Part shown: one piece after another, positions 33,907 through 42,413 of the stretch
Position numbering within the stretch: the first letter of the stretch is position 1
Layout: every line of letters begins with the position of its first letter
NCBI RefSeq assembly: GCF_003966955.1
Contig: NZ_AP019367.1
Location: 1,426,001-1,490,000, forward strand
Length of the DNA stretch: 64,000 bases
DNA from: Parolsenella catena
GTDB taxonomy: Bacteria; Actinomycetota; Coriobacteriia; Coriobacteriales; Atopobiaceae
Reading direction: 5' to 3'
Notes under the pieces: model-generated
Database searches by the model: none
What the model was told of the DNA's origin: nothing
Seen by the model: the letters and a program-made list of their open reading frames with translations, nothing else
Position numbers and translations under genes: made by a program

Positions 33907-34326
33907 ATGCTGAACGGTATTCCCAAGAACGTCTCGCCCGAGCTCATCAAGGTGCTCATGGAGATGGGCCACGGAGACGAGATCATCCTTTCCGACGGCA
34001 ACTATCCCGCCACCTCGAGCGGCAACACCCTCGTGCGCTGCATCGGTCTGGGCGTTCCCGAGCTTCTGGACTCCATCCTCACGCTCATGCCGCTCGACGA
34101 CTACGTGGAGAGTCCGGTTGCCATGATGGAGAGCCCCACGCCCGAGGAGCCCCCCATCTGGGCAACGTACCGCGAGATCATCGCCAAGCACGCGGGCGAC
34201 GTGAAGATCAGCCACATCGAGCACGACGCGTTCATCGAGCGGGCACGCAAGTGCTACGCGATCGTCGCGACGTCCGAGGAGGCCACCTACGCGAACATCC
34301 TGCTGCGCAAGGGCGTCGTGAAGTAG
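33907..34326 (+). CDS. FucU/RbsD family sugar mutarotase
   Basis: Small cytosolic enzyme of 139 residues that interconverts alpha and beta anomers of a sugar, L-fucose or D-ribose in known members. The catalytic His is in MEMGHGDEI, the DGNYPA loop follows, and the C-terminal Tyr region is CYAIVATSEEATYANILLRKG. It resembles FucU more than RbsD in the spacing MGHGDEIILSDGNYPA. GGGAGC precedes the start. It lies 88 bases after the GntR gene; it may serve the sugar handled by the neighbouring PTS/nagA region. Confidence 0.85.
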   Translation: MLNGIPKNVSPELIKVLMEMGHGDEIILSDGNYPATSSGNTLVRCIGLGVPELLDSILTLMPLDDYVESPVAMMESPTPEEPPIWATYREIIAKHAGDVKISHIEHDAFIERARKCYAIVATSEEATYANILLRKGVVK

Positions 34327-34346
34327 GGCAAAGCGAGAGAAGACGA

Positions 34347-34420
34347 CGAGGGGCCACCGGCATGACGCTGGCGGCCCCTCGCTTGATGAGACAAGGGGAC
34401 TGTCCCTTTGTCTCGTTTTT
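34347..34420 (+). terminator. Terminator after fucU, including a small palindromic element
   Basis: A first stem pairs CGAGGGGCC (34347-34355) with GGCCCCTCG (34373-34381). A second, GAGACAAGGGGA (34388-34399) with TCCCTTTGTCTC (34403-34414), has one wobble and is followed by GTTTTT. The second stem belongs to the caaagg-type dyads seen at other stop codons in this window. Confidence 0.75.
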
Positions 34421-34424
34421 CAGC

Positions 34425-35231
34425 CTAGCGCTCGAACGGAAACTCGCCGCGGGAGAGGGCGTCGATGGCATCTGCTACGGCGAGGTCCTCGCACGCGCCG
34501 ATGTGCCAGCGGGCGGCCTCGGCGGCGGCCGGCGTGGCGTTGGAGACGGCCACGGAGTTCTCCACGGCCTCGAGCATCGTCAGGTCGTTCTCGGCGTCAC
34601 CGAAGACAAAGACGTCCTCGGGCGCCACACCGAGGTAGTCGCGCAGGTACAGGGCGGCCGCACCCTTGTTCCAGCCCTTGGGCATGATGTTGGTGAAGCC
34701 CGTCTGCGGAACGTCAAAGTCAAGCTCGGGCAGCTCGTGGGAGAGCAGGCGCGCGAGCTCGCGGGTCTGGGCATCGTCGCCCGCCACGAACGCGTTCACC
34801 TTCACGACGTCATGGGCGGGCAGGCCCGCGGGCTCGCAGATCTTGCCGTAGCGGGGAAACGCCGCCGTGAGGTCCTCGGCCGTGCCCGCGCACAGAAGCG
34901 GCTGGGCGTCGTCGAAGTAGACGAGGCCCGCGTGGGGAAGCTCGGAGACGAGGGCCGCCATGCGCCGGACGCACTCGGCGGGAATCGTCTTCTCGAGCAC
35001 CTTCTCGCCGGCATGGTAGACCTGCAGGCCGTTCGTGGCGATGCAGGTGGAGACGCACTCGTCGTCACCATCGAACAGGATGGAGGCCCAGGCAAGCGCC
35101 CTGCCCGTGCACGGGCCCACGGCGCATCCTCGCGAGATTGCCCCGCGCATGGCCTCGCGCGTGCGCCTGGGAACCGACCTCATGCCATAGGGCAGGATGG
35201 TGCGGTCGATGTCGGTGAGGATGAGCCTCAT
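34425..35231 (-). CDS. HAD superfamily hydrolase, Cof type
   Basis: Cytosolic phosphatase-like protein, 268 residues, starting MRLILTDIDRTILPYG; GGAGGC lies before this ATG. Motif I is DIDRT (Asp nucleophile, the usual DxDGT varied to DxDRT), motif II TGRALAW, Lys in GWNKGAAALYL, motif IV VFGDAENDL. A type II cap lies between. Sugar-phosphate or PLP phosphatase activity is typical of the family. Arg in place of Gly in motif I is unusual but conservative in position. It follows glmM on the same strand. Confidence 0.85.
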   Translation of the reverse strand: MRLILTDIDRTILPYGMRSVPRRTREAMRGAISRGCAVGPCTGRALAWASILFDGDDECVSTCIATNGLQVYHAGEKVLEKTIPAECVRRMAALVSELPHAGLVYFDDAQPLLCAGTAEDLTAAFPRYGKICEPAGLPAHDVVKVNAFVAGDDAQTRELARLLSHELPELDFDVPQTGFTNIMPKGWNKGAAALYLRDYLGVAPEDVFVFGDAENDLTMLEAVENSVAVSNATPAAAEAARWHIGACEDLAVADAIDALSRGEFPFER

Positions 35232-35293
35232 CCGTGCCTCCAAACGAGGGTGAGTGCAGCCCGCACGCCTCACGCGAGCGGGCCGCACGATGC

Positions 35294-36625
35294 CTACAGC
35301 GACTCGATGACGCGCACGACCTCGCCCACGTACTGCTCGCAGATGGCGGGCGTGGCGGCCTCGACCATGACGCGGACCATCGGCTCGGTGCCGCTCGCGC
35401 GGACGAGCGCGCGGCCCTCGCCCTCGAGCGCCGTCTCGACGCCGGCGACGGCGGCCTTGACGCGCTCGTCTGCCATGACGGCGTCCTTGTCGGCCACGAC
35501 GACGTTCTTGAGCAGCTGCGGGTAGATCTTCACCGGCTCGGTGAGCTCGGAGAGCGTCTTCTTGGAGCCAAGCATCGCCTCGATGATGCGCAGGCTCGTG
35601 TTGATGCCGTCTCCGGTGTTGCTGTACTTGGAGAAGATGACGTGCCCGCTCTGCTCGCCACCGAGCGAGTAGCCGTTCTCGACCATGCAGGCGGAGACGT
35701 ACTTGTCGCCCACGGCCGTCTGCTCGTACCTGAGACCCGCCGCCTCGAGCGCCTTGTACAGGCCGAGGTTGCTCATGACCGTAGTCACGACGGTGTCATC
35801 GGCGAGCTGGCCCTTCTTGTGCAGGTAGACGCCGCACGCGTACATGATGAGGTCGCCGTCCACGACGTTGCCGTGCTCGTCGACGGCAATGCAGCGGTCC
35901 GCGTCGCCGTCATAGGCAAAGCCCACGTCGAGGCCCTTCTCGGCAACGAGGTTCTGGAGCTGCTCGATGTGCGTGGAACCGCAGCCGCGGTTGATGTTGA
36001 AGCCGTTGGGCTCGTTGGACACCACGTAGGTCTTGGCGCCCAGCGCGTCGAACACACCCTTGGCGATGGGCGTGGAGGAGCCGTTGGCGCAGTCCAGGCC
36101 GATGCGCATGCCGTGCATGGAGAAGCTCGCCGAGGAGATGAGGAAGCCGATGTAGCGGTTGCGGCCCTCGACGTAGTCGATCGTGCGACCGATGTCCTCG
36201 CCGGTGGCCAGGGGCACCTCGGACTTGCCATCGATGTAGTCCTCGATGAGCTCGAGGACCTCGGGCTCCATCTTGTAGCCGCCCGAGTTGATGAGCTTGA
36301 TGCCGTTGTCCGTGTAGGGGTTGTGGCTCGCCGTGATCATGATGCCGCAGTCAAAGTCCTCGCTGCGGACGACGTAGCTCACCGAGGGGGTCGTGGTGAC
36401 GTGGAGCAGGTAGGCGTCCGCGCCGCTCGCGACGAGGCCCGCGCCCAGGGCATACTCGAACATGTAGCTCGAGCGACGCGTGTCCTTGCCGATGACGACC
36501 TTCGCCTTGCGGCCCTCGCGCAGGCCGTAGTACCAGCCCACGAAGCGTCCGATCGCGAACGCGTGGTCAACCGTGAGGCCCTCGTTGGCGCGACCGCGGA
36601 AGCCATCGGTGCCAAAGTACTTCAT
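35294..36625 (-). CDS. glmM: Phosphoglucosamine mutase
   Basis: Cytosolic enzyme interconverting glucosamine 6-phosphate and 1-phosphate for UDP-GlcNAc and cell-wall synthesis. It starts MKYFGTDGFRG, has the phosphoserine S100 in TASHNPYTDNG, the Mg2+ loop YDGDADR (about 238-243), the sugar-binding GGEQSGH and the C-terminal phosphate-binding RASGTEPMVRV. Length 443 agrees with GlmM. AGGAG precedes the start. Position near nagA and glucosamine-related genes is consistent. A phosphomannomutase activity cannot be excluded, but the GGEQSGH loop favours glucosamine. Confidence 0.93.
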   Translation of the reverse strand: MKYFGTDGFRGRANEGLTVDHAFAIGRFVGWYYGLREGRKAKVVIGKDTRRSSYMFEYALGAGLVASGADAYLLHVTTTPSVSYVVRSEDFDCGIMITASHNPYTDNGIKLINSGGYKMEPEVLELIEDYIDGKSEVPLATGEDIGRTIDYVEGRNRYIGFLISSASFSMHGMRIGLDCANGSSTPIAKGVFDALGAKTYVVSNEPNGFNINRGCGSTHIEQLQNLVAEKGLDVGFAYDGDADRCIAVDEHGNVVDGDLIMYACGVYLHKKGQLADDTVVTTVMSNLGLYKALEAAGLRYEQTAVGDKYVSACMVENGYSLGGEQSGHVIFSKYSNTGDGINTSLRIIEAMLGSKKTLSELTEPVKIYPQLLKNVVVADKDAVMADERVKAAVAGVETALEGEGRALVRASGTEPMVRVMVEAATPAICEQYVGEVVRVIESL

Positions 36626-36790
36626 GCGTGTTCTCCTAAGTCAGTTATGGGGCGCCCCGAAAGACGGTGCCCCGCTTGCTAGGAAGCGAACTCAATTATG
36701 CACCGCACGCGCGCGGTGCCACCCATGCGGACGAAAAACGCGCAACCGCGAGTACACTTGGCTGCGTAGGAACGTCAAGAAGGAGAAGCC

Positions 36791-38302
36791 ATGACCATCG
36801 AGGAAGACCTGACGGCGCTCGACGCCCTGCAGGCCCACCTGTTTGCCCACCGCCACGCCACGACGTCCATCATGTTCGCCGGCGAGACCACCGACCCCGC
36901 CGAGGCCGCCGCACCGCGCGCCGAGGCGCTCGCGACGCTCGAGGAGGAGGTCCACGAGCTGCTGTGCCGCGCCGAGACGGGCGAGCTGCTCGAGCGCCTG
37001 GGCAAGGCGGCCGAGGCCGGCGAGCTGGACGAGACGCGCGCCGCGCAGGTGAGGGTGCTCGGGCGCGAGCGCGCCGAGCGCGTCGACGTGCCGGGCGGCG
37101 TGCAGGCCGACTTCGCGCGCCTGTGCTGCGAGGCGCAGAGCGTCTGGACGCGCGCCAAGCGCGAGAACGACTGGGCGAGCTTCTCGCCATACCTCGACCG
37201 CATGGTCGCGAGCATGCGCGCGATCGCCGAGCTACGCCGCCCGGGCCACGACGCCTACGACACGCTGCTGGACGACTTTGAGCGCGGGACGTCCCGCGCC
37301 TTCTATGACGCGTTCTTCTCGCAGGTAAAGGAGTGCGTCGTGCCGATGGTTGCCGCCATCCGCGAGCGGGGCTGGCAGCCGAGCCGCTCCTGCATCGAGG
37401 GGACGTTCGACCACGACACGCAGATGGAGCTTGCCCGCGACCTGCTTGAGCTGGAGGGGCTGCGGGCGAGCGCGCTCACGCTCTCCGAGACCGAGCACCC
37501 CTTCACCGACTCGGTCTGCAGCGCGCACGCCTACATCGCCACGCACGTCTACGAGGACGACGTCATCAGCAACGTCTACTCGATGCTGCACGAGGGCGGC
37601 CACGCCATGTACGAGCAGAACGTCGACCCCAGCTATGACCGCACCATCCTGAACGGCGGCGTCTCGAGCGGCGTCCACGAGAGCCAGAGCCGCTTCTTCG
37701 AGAACTACGTCGGCCGCAGCGAGGCGTTTGCGCCCGTCCTGCTCACGGCCCTGCGCCGGCGCTTCCCGGGGCGCTTCGACAACGTGGACGCCCACGAGCT
37801 CTACCTCGCCGTGAACCGCGCCGAGCCCGGCCTCGTGCGCACGGAGGCGGACGAGCTCACCTACCCGCTGCACATCCTCATCCGCTATGAGATCGAGCAG
37901 ATGCTGTTCGACGGCACCGCGACGGCCGCCGACGTCCCCGCGCTGTGGAACGAGCGCTACGCGAGCTACCTTGGCCTTGAGGTGCCCAGCGACACACTTG
38001 GGTGCCTGCAGGACGTCCACTGGTCCTGCGGAGACCTGGGCTACTTCCCCACCTATGCGCTCGGCGGCGCCTATGGCGCCCAGCTGCTCGACGCCATGCG
38101 TGCGAGCGGCGTGGACTTCGACGGCGCCTGCGCGTCCGGAGACCTCGCGCCTGTTCGCGACTGGCTGCGCGAGCGCGTGTGGCGCCACGGCCGCGCCATC
38201 GACCCGATGCCGCTCATCGAGGACGCCTGCGGCGAGCGGCTCGACGCGAGCCACTACACGCGCTACCTCACCGAAAAGTTCTCGGCCATCTACGACCTGT
38301 AA
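36791..38302 (+). CDS. M32 family metallocarboxypeptidase
   Basis: Cytosolic zinc carboxypeptidase of the Taq/Pfu type, 503 residues, releasing C-terminal amino acids. The zinc site is HEGGH (H267, E268, H271) with the family's downstream ESQSRFFENYVGR and the HWSCGDLGYFPTYALG block. The N-terminal 130 residues are charged helices. AAGGAG precedes the start. It is divergent from glmM, and dtd follows 54 bases later, probably in the same transcript. Confidence 0.93.
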   Translation: MTIEEDLTALDALQAHLFAHRHATTSIMFAGETTDPAEAAAPRAEALATLEEEVHELLCRAETGELLERLGKAAEAGELDETRAAQVRVLGRERAERVDVPGGVQADFARLCCEAQSVWTRAKRENDWASFSPYLDRMVASMRAIAELRRPGHDAYDTLLDDFERGTSRAFYDAFFSQVKECVVPMVAAIRERGWQPSRSCIEGTFDHDTQMELARDLLELEGLRASALTLSETEHPFTDSVCSAHAYIATHVYEDDVISNVYSMLHEGGHAMYEQNVDPSYDRTILNGGVSSGVHESQSRFFENYVGRSEAFAPVLLTALRRRFPGRFDNVDAHELYLAVNRAEPGLVRTEADELTYPLHILIRYEIEQMLFDGTATAADVPALWNERYASYLGLEVPSDTLGCLQDVHWSCGDLGYFPTYALGGAYGAQLLDAMRASGVDFDGACASGDLAPVRDWLRERVWRHGRAIDPMPLIEDACGERLDASHYTRYLTEKFSAIYDL

Positions 38303-38356
38303 CGACGAGAAGCGTGGTAACGGGGCTTCCCCTTTGCCACATGGGAGGGACGTTCG

Positions 38357-38809
38357 ATGAGGGCACTCATCCAGCGCGTGAGGCACGCGAGCGTCACCGT
38401 GGACGGGCAGGTTGTGGGCAGTTGCGGCAAGGGACTGCTCATCCTGCTTGGCGTGGGGCACGACGATGACGAGTCCGTGGCCGCCAAGCTCTGGAACAAG
38501 GCTCGCGACCTGCGCATCTTTGATGACGAGGCAGGCAAGACCAACCTGTCGCTTCTCGATGTGGGAGGCGAGGCGCTCGTGGTGAGCCAGTTCACGCTCT
38601 ACGCCAACTGCAGGCGCGGGCGCAGGCCCTCGTTCACCGAGGCCGGCAAGCCCACGCGAGCCAACGAGCTGTACGAGCACTTCTGCGGGCTGGCCGAGGA
38701 GGACCTTGGCGAGGAGCACGTGGGACGCGGCGTGTTTGGGGCGATGATGGACGTAGAGCTCGTGAACGACGGGCCGTTCACCATCTGGCTCGATACGGAC
38801 GAGCTGTAG
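38357..38809 (+). CDS. dtd: D-aminoacyl-tRNA deacylase
   Basis: Cytosolic proofreading enzyme that removes D-amino acids (and glycine from tRNA-Ala) from tRNA. The 150 residues have the two active-site motifs SQFTLYANC (about 76-84) and NDGPFTIW near the end. The length is normal. GGGAGGG precedes the start. It is probably co-transcribed with the M32 peptidase. Confidence 0.95.
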   Translation: MRALIQRVRHASVTVDGQVVGSCGKGLLILLGVGHDDDESVAAKLWNKARDLRIFDDEAGKTNLSLLDVGGEALVVSQFTLYANCRRGRRPSFTEAGKPTRANELYEHFCGLAEEDLGEEHVGRGVFGAMMDVELVNDGPFTIWLDTDEL

Positions 38810-38843
38810 CGAGAGGCAGGACCGTCCCAAAGGTGGAGGGGGC

Positions 38844-38915
38844 GGGGCAGCCACCCATCGTCCACTCAGACAGCTTCGCGTTGCGAAGAACTCGCGTTCG
38901 ACGGGTGGCTGCCCC
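38844..38915. repeat. Long palindromic element with shared core, second copy
   Basis: GGGGCAGCCACCCATCG at 38844-38860 pairs with 38899-38915 with one wobble. The interior holds the stem CTTCGC/GCGAAG (38874-38888) and AACTCGCG. Read on the minus strand the interior GCGAGTTCTTCGC...GAAGCTGTCTGAG matches the element at 25515-25594, but the outer stem is different. It lies between the convergent dtd and ricT genes; no gene lies in 38810-39044. Confidence 0.85.
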
Positions 38916-39000
38916 TCCCTGCTTGCTGAGGGGTGGGCCCCGCCTCGGCCATAGCTGCTGAAGGCCATCGCGAACGACAGTCCTTGTTTTGGGCACGAGA

Positions 39001-39037
39001 AAGGCCCCGATGGCGCATTAGACGCCATCGGGGCCTT
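39001..39037. terminator. Bidirectional terminator between dtd and ricT
   Basis: AAGGCCCCGATGGCG at 39001-39015 pairs perfectly with 39023-39037. TTT follows on the minus strand and it lies 8 bases after the ricT stop. Confidence 0.8.
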
Positions 39038-39044
39038 GGCTTAG

Positions 39045-40643
39045 CTATTCAGAAGCGGGGGTGCCGGGGTTGGGGGCGCTTCCGCCGTTCCCGCCGCCGC
39101 GGTGGCGGCGACGGCGCTTGCGCTTGGGGGCGTCGCCGTCGGTGGCACCCTGCTGGGCCTTGTCGGCCTGAGGAGCCATGTGCTTGGGCTTCCTGGCCTC
39201 GGACGGGACCGTCTGCTGCGGGCGCTGGCCCTCGGCGGCCGCACCGCCCTTGTCGCCCGGACGGCGACGGCGGCGACGCTTCTGCTGTCCCTGGCCCTCG
39301 GACGCCTGCTGCTCGCCGGCCTTCTCGGCATCCTGTTTGGGCGCGTTGTGCCTGCGCTCGCGGCGCGCCTCGGAGCGCTGCTGCTCGCGCTGCTCGGCCT
39401 GTTGCTCGCCCTCAACGTGGTGGCGGCGCCTCGAGCGCCTGCCCTCGCCGGGAGCGCTCTGCTTCTCGGGCGCGGCCTTTGCCTGCCCGGGCAGGTTCTC
39501 TGCGACGTCGCCCGAGACCTCGACGGTCTTGTGACGACGGCGGCGCTTCTGGCCCTGCGCGGCGTCTGCCTGCTTCTCCGCGGACTGCTGGGCGGCCTCG
39601 GGGCGCTGGCCCTTGTTGCCCCCCTTGTTGCGACGGCGGCGGCCGGAGCGGCTCTCGCTCACGAAGATGTCCTCGGAGGCAAACGTCTCCTCCGGGATGA
39701 GACCGTTCTTGCGATCGAGCTCCTCGAGGGCGGCGCGCACCTCGGGACTGTTGAGGTGCTCCATCGTGGAGCGCAGCACCGTGTCGGGACGGCACGGGCA
39801 GCCGAGCTCCTCGCTCTTCTTCTTGGCGGCGTCGCTCGCCTCCATCTCGCCGAGTGGCACGCGAATCTGCTTGCCGTTCTCCAGGCGCAGGGCAAGCTGC
39901 TCCTTGGGCGTGTCGTACTCCACGATCTTTGCCGTGCCAAGCGGCGTCTGGATGACGGCGTTCTTCTTGGGCGCGCGCTGCTTGAAGTCGCGGTACGCCT
40001 CGAACTCGTAGCGCAGGCAGCACATGAGGCGGCCGCACGCGCCGGAGATCTTGTTGGAGTTGAGCGGCAGGTCCTGCTCCTTTGCCATGCGGATGGACAC
40101 GGGCTCAAAGCCGCTGCCAAAGCGCGTGCAGCACAGCTCCTGGCCGCAGTGGCCAAAGCCGCCCATGAGCGCGGCCTCCTCGCGCACGCCAATCTGGCGC
40201 ATGTCGACGCGCTCGCGCAGCTCGCGGGAGAGGTCGCGCACGAGCTGGCGGAAGTCGATGCGCTCGTCGGCCGAGAAGTAGCAGACGCACTTCTCGCCGC
40301 CGAACAGGTACTCGACGGCGACGGGCTTCATGTCCAGGCCGCTCTTGGAGACGAGGCGGCGGAACGTCGGGAACGCCCGCTCGCCCTTCTCGGCGAGCCT
40401 GTCGGCGAGGGCGTAGTCGTCTGGCGTGGCGACGCGCAGCACCGGCTTGAGCGCGGCGCCGTCCGTCTTGCGGTTGAGCTCGGTCTGGTCCACCTCCATG
40501 GGGTCACCCGTGGCCAGGCCCATCTCCGTTCCGCGCTCCGTGGAGCAGATGACGTGGTCTCCCTCGACCGCGTCGGAGTTCTTGGGGTCGAACCACAGGT
40601 CACGTGTGGCATAGGCAAACTTCACCGGAATGACGGTGGGCAT
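39045..40643 (-). CDS. ricT: PSP1/RicT domain protein with long basic C-terminal tail
   Basis: Homologue of RicT (YaaT/PSP1), part of the Ric complex that supports RNA maturation and signalling in bacilli. Residues 1-275 are the PSP1 domain with CGQELCC and GACGRLMCCLRYE, Cys residues that hold an iron-sulfur cluster with partners in B. subtilis. Residues about 320-532 are low-complexity, rich in Gln, Ala, Lys and Arg, with runs such as QKRRRRHKT, QKRRRRRRPGDK and KRKRRRRHRGGG. RicT is usually about 270 residues, so the tail doubles it. AAGGAGG before 40643 lies inside holB, which overlaps by 22 bases. Last gene of the tatA-to-ricT cluster. Confidence 0.88.
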   Translation of the reverse strand: MPTVIPVKFAYATRDLWFDPKNSDAVEGDHVICSTERGTEMGLATGDPMEVDQTELNRKTDGAALKPVLRVATPDDYALADRLAEKGERAFPTFRRLVSKSGLDMKPVAVEYLFGGEKCVCYFSADERIDFRQLVRDLSRELRERVDMRQIGVREEAALMGGFGHCGQELCCTRFGSGFEPVSIRMAKEQDLPLNSNKISGACGRLMCCLRYEFEAYRDFKQRAPKKNAVIQTPLGTAKIVEYDTPKEQLALRLENGKQIRVPLGEMEASDAAKKKSEELGCPCRPDTVLRSTMEHLNSPEVRAALEELDRKNGLIPEETFASEDIFVSESRSGRRRRNKGGNKGQRPEAAQQSAEKQADAAQGQKRRRRHKTVEVSGDVAENLPGQAKAAPEKQSAPGEGRRSRRRHHVEGEQQAEQREQQRSEARRERRHNAPKQDAEKAGEQQASEGQGQQKRRRRRRPGDKGGAAAEGQRPQQTVPSEARKPKHMAPQADKAQQGATDGDAPKRKRRRRHRGGGNGGSAPNPGTPASE

Positions 40644-41770
40644 AGTGCCTCCTTGCAAGAGCACAGCATGACCTCGAGGGCCAGCTGGGGGGATACGTTG
40701 TGGGCGAGGCCGTCCGCGGCGCGGTCAACGGCCTCGAGTGCCGCGAGTACGCCGGCGCAGCTCGCCCGTGTGGCGATGCGCTCGACGACGTCTGCGGCGT
40801 CGGCGTTCACGATGGGCTGGTCCACGCCCTCGAGGCGCACGAGGCAGTCACGCAGAAGCGAGCTCGCCGCCGCTAGAAGTTCCATCATACCCGAACGCTC
40901 CTGCGCCGAGAGGGCGCGCTTGTTGCGCTGCTCCACGAGCTTCATGGCCTTGCTCGACAGGTAGTCCGCGCCCTGGGCGGCCTGCTCGTCCTGGCTGGCG
41001 CGCACGTCGTCGAGCGGCGCCTTCGCCGCCACAACGAGGTCGCGAGCCGCACACAGCACATCCCAGGCATCGTCGCGGGCAAGCGCGTCGATGGAGCGAA
41101 CCATAAGCCGGCGCGCCTCGCGGCGGGCCGGGCTGCCGAGAAAGTCGCTGGCGCGCTCCGGCGTCCCCGCGACGGCGAGGGCGATGCGGGCGGCCGTGTC
41201 GTTGGGGTCGACGCCGCAGGAAAGCGCCACGCGTCGGGCCGTCTCGCCGGGGTTGGAGACGCGGAACGGCACGAGCTGGCAGCGCGAGACGATCGTGGGC
41301 AGCACGGCGTCGGCCGTGCGGGCCATGAGGACGAAGATGACGCCGTCAGGCGGCTCCTCAATGGTCTTGAGCAGGGCGTTTGCTGACGACTCCCGAAGCG
41401 TCTCCACGCGGTCGAGGATGTAGACCTTTGCCTTGGCCCGCACGGGGGCGAGAGACACGTCGGCTATGAGCGAGCGGACCTGCTCGACCACATACCCGCT
41501 CGCACCCTCCGGAAAGATCCAGTGGACGTCGGGGTGCGTGCGATGCGCCACGCGGATGCACTCGTCGCAGGCGTCGCAGCCGCCGGTTGGGCACACGACG
41601 CACTCGGCCAAGGCAAGCGCGGCCTCGGACTGGCCAGAGCCGGGGGCGCCGAGGAAGAGGTAGGCATGGGAGAGCCTGCCCTCCCGCACGGCGGCGGCCA
41701 GGAAGTCCCTCACGCGCGGTTGTCCCTCGATGCGCCCGAGCGCCCCGGGAACGACCGGCTCGCTAGGCAT
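40622..41770 (-). CDS. holB: DNA polymerase III delta-prime subunit
   Basis: Subunit of the clamp loader, 382 residues. AAA+ fold with GAPGSGQSEAALALA, where Gln replaces the Walker A Lys, the zinc module CVVCPTGGCDACDEC, and the arginine-finger-like VSRCQ. Lack of the Lys fits delta-prime, which does not hydrolyse ATP. Overlaps the end of tmk by 8 bases and the start of ricT by 22. The order tmk-holB-ricT is common in Gram-positive genomes. Confidence 0.9.
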   Translation of the reverse strand: MPSEPVVPGALGRIEGQPRVRDFLAAAVREGRLSHAYLFLGAPGSGQSEAALALAECVVCPTGGCDACDECIRVAHRTHPDVHWIFPEGASGYVVEQVRSLIADVSLAPVRAKAKVYILDRVETLRESSANALLKTIEEPPDGVIFVLMARTADAVLPTIVSRCQLVPFRVSNPGETARRVALSCGVDPNDTAARIALAVAGTPERASDFLGSPARREARRLMVRSIDALARDDAWDVLCAARDLVVAAKAPLDDVRASQDEQAAQGADYLSSKAMKLVEQRNKRALSAQERSGMMELLAAASSLLRDCLVRLEGVDQPIVNADAADVVERIATRASCAGVLAALEAVDRAADGLAHNVSPQLALEVMLCSCKEALCPPSFR

Positions 41771-42413
41771 GGTGGCTCACGCCCTCAAGGACGCTCGCCG
41801 TGGCGAGAGCGCCATCAATGCGACGTGCGACGTCAGCGGGCTCGCCGGCGGCGTCGATGACGCGGATGCGGGCGGGGTCGGCCTTCGCGCAGGCCAGGTA
41901 GTCCGCGCGCACCCGCTGCTGAAACGCAAGGCCCTCGGCCTCGAGGCGGTCCTGGCCGCCGGCCGTTGCGCGCGAGAAGGCGCTCGCGGGGTCCATGTCG
42001 AGCACGAGCGTGACGTCTGGCATGACGCCGCAGCTGCCAAGCTCGTTCGCACGCCTCACAAGCTCGTCTGGCAGGCCGCGCGCACCATGCTGGTAGGCAT
42101 GCGTGGAGTCCAGGAAGCGGTCGCACACGACGACGGCTCCCCTCTCGAGCGCAGGCTCGACGACCTCGCGGACGAGCTGGGCGCGCGAGGCCTCGTACAG
42201 CAGCAGCTCGCACTCGTCGGACATCTCGGCGTTTGCGGGGTCGAGCAGAAGGCCGCGGATCTTCTCGGAGATGGACGTGCCGCCCGGCTCGCGAAGGGAG
42301 ACGACCTCAAAGCCGGACTCACGCAGGCGACAGACGAGCATCGCCGCCTGCGTCGACTTGCCCGAGCCGTCCACACCCTCGAGCGTTATGAACGCGCCGC
42401 GGTCGCTAGGCAT
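41763..42413 (-). CDS. tmk: Thymidylate kinase
   Basis: Cytosolic kinase converting dTMP to dTDP. The 216-residue product starts MPSDRGAFITLEGVDGSGKST, carrying the P-loop GVDGSGKST, then the LREPGG motif and DRFLDSTHAYQ, the family signature region. The ATG at 42413 overlaps the preceding HAD gene by 8 bases and has AGGAGGG upstream. Its stop likewise overlaps holB by 8 bases (ATGCCTAG). Confidence 0.96.
   Translation of the reverse strand: MPSDRGAFITLEGVDGSGKSTQAAMLVCRLRESGFEVVSLREPGGTSISEKIRGLLLDPANAEMSDECELLLYEASRAQLVREVVEPALERGAVVVCDRFLDSTHAYQHGARGLPDELVRRANELGSCGVMPDVTLVLDMDPASAFSRATAGGQDRLEAEGLAFQQRVRADYLACAKADPARIRVIDAAGEPADVARRIDGALATASVLEGVSHHA

Noticed and set aside
37232-39028. 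Long minus-strand open frame opposite the M32 peptidase and dtd
   Set aside because: Both plus-strand genes have intact catalytic motifs and ribosome sites; the opposite frame crosses the 38844-38915 palindrome and a terminator.
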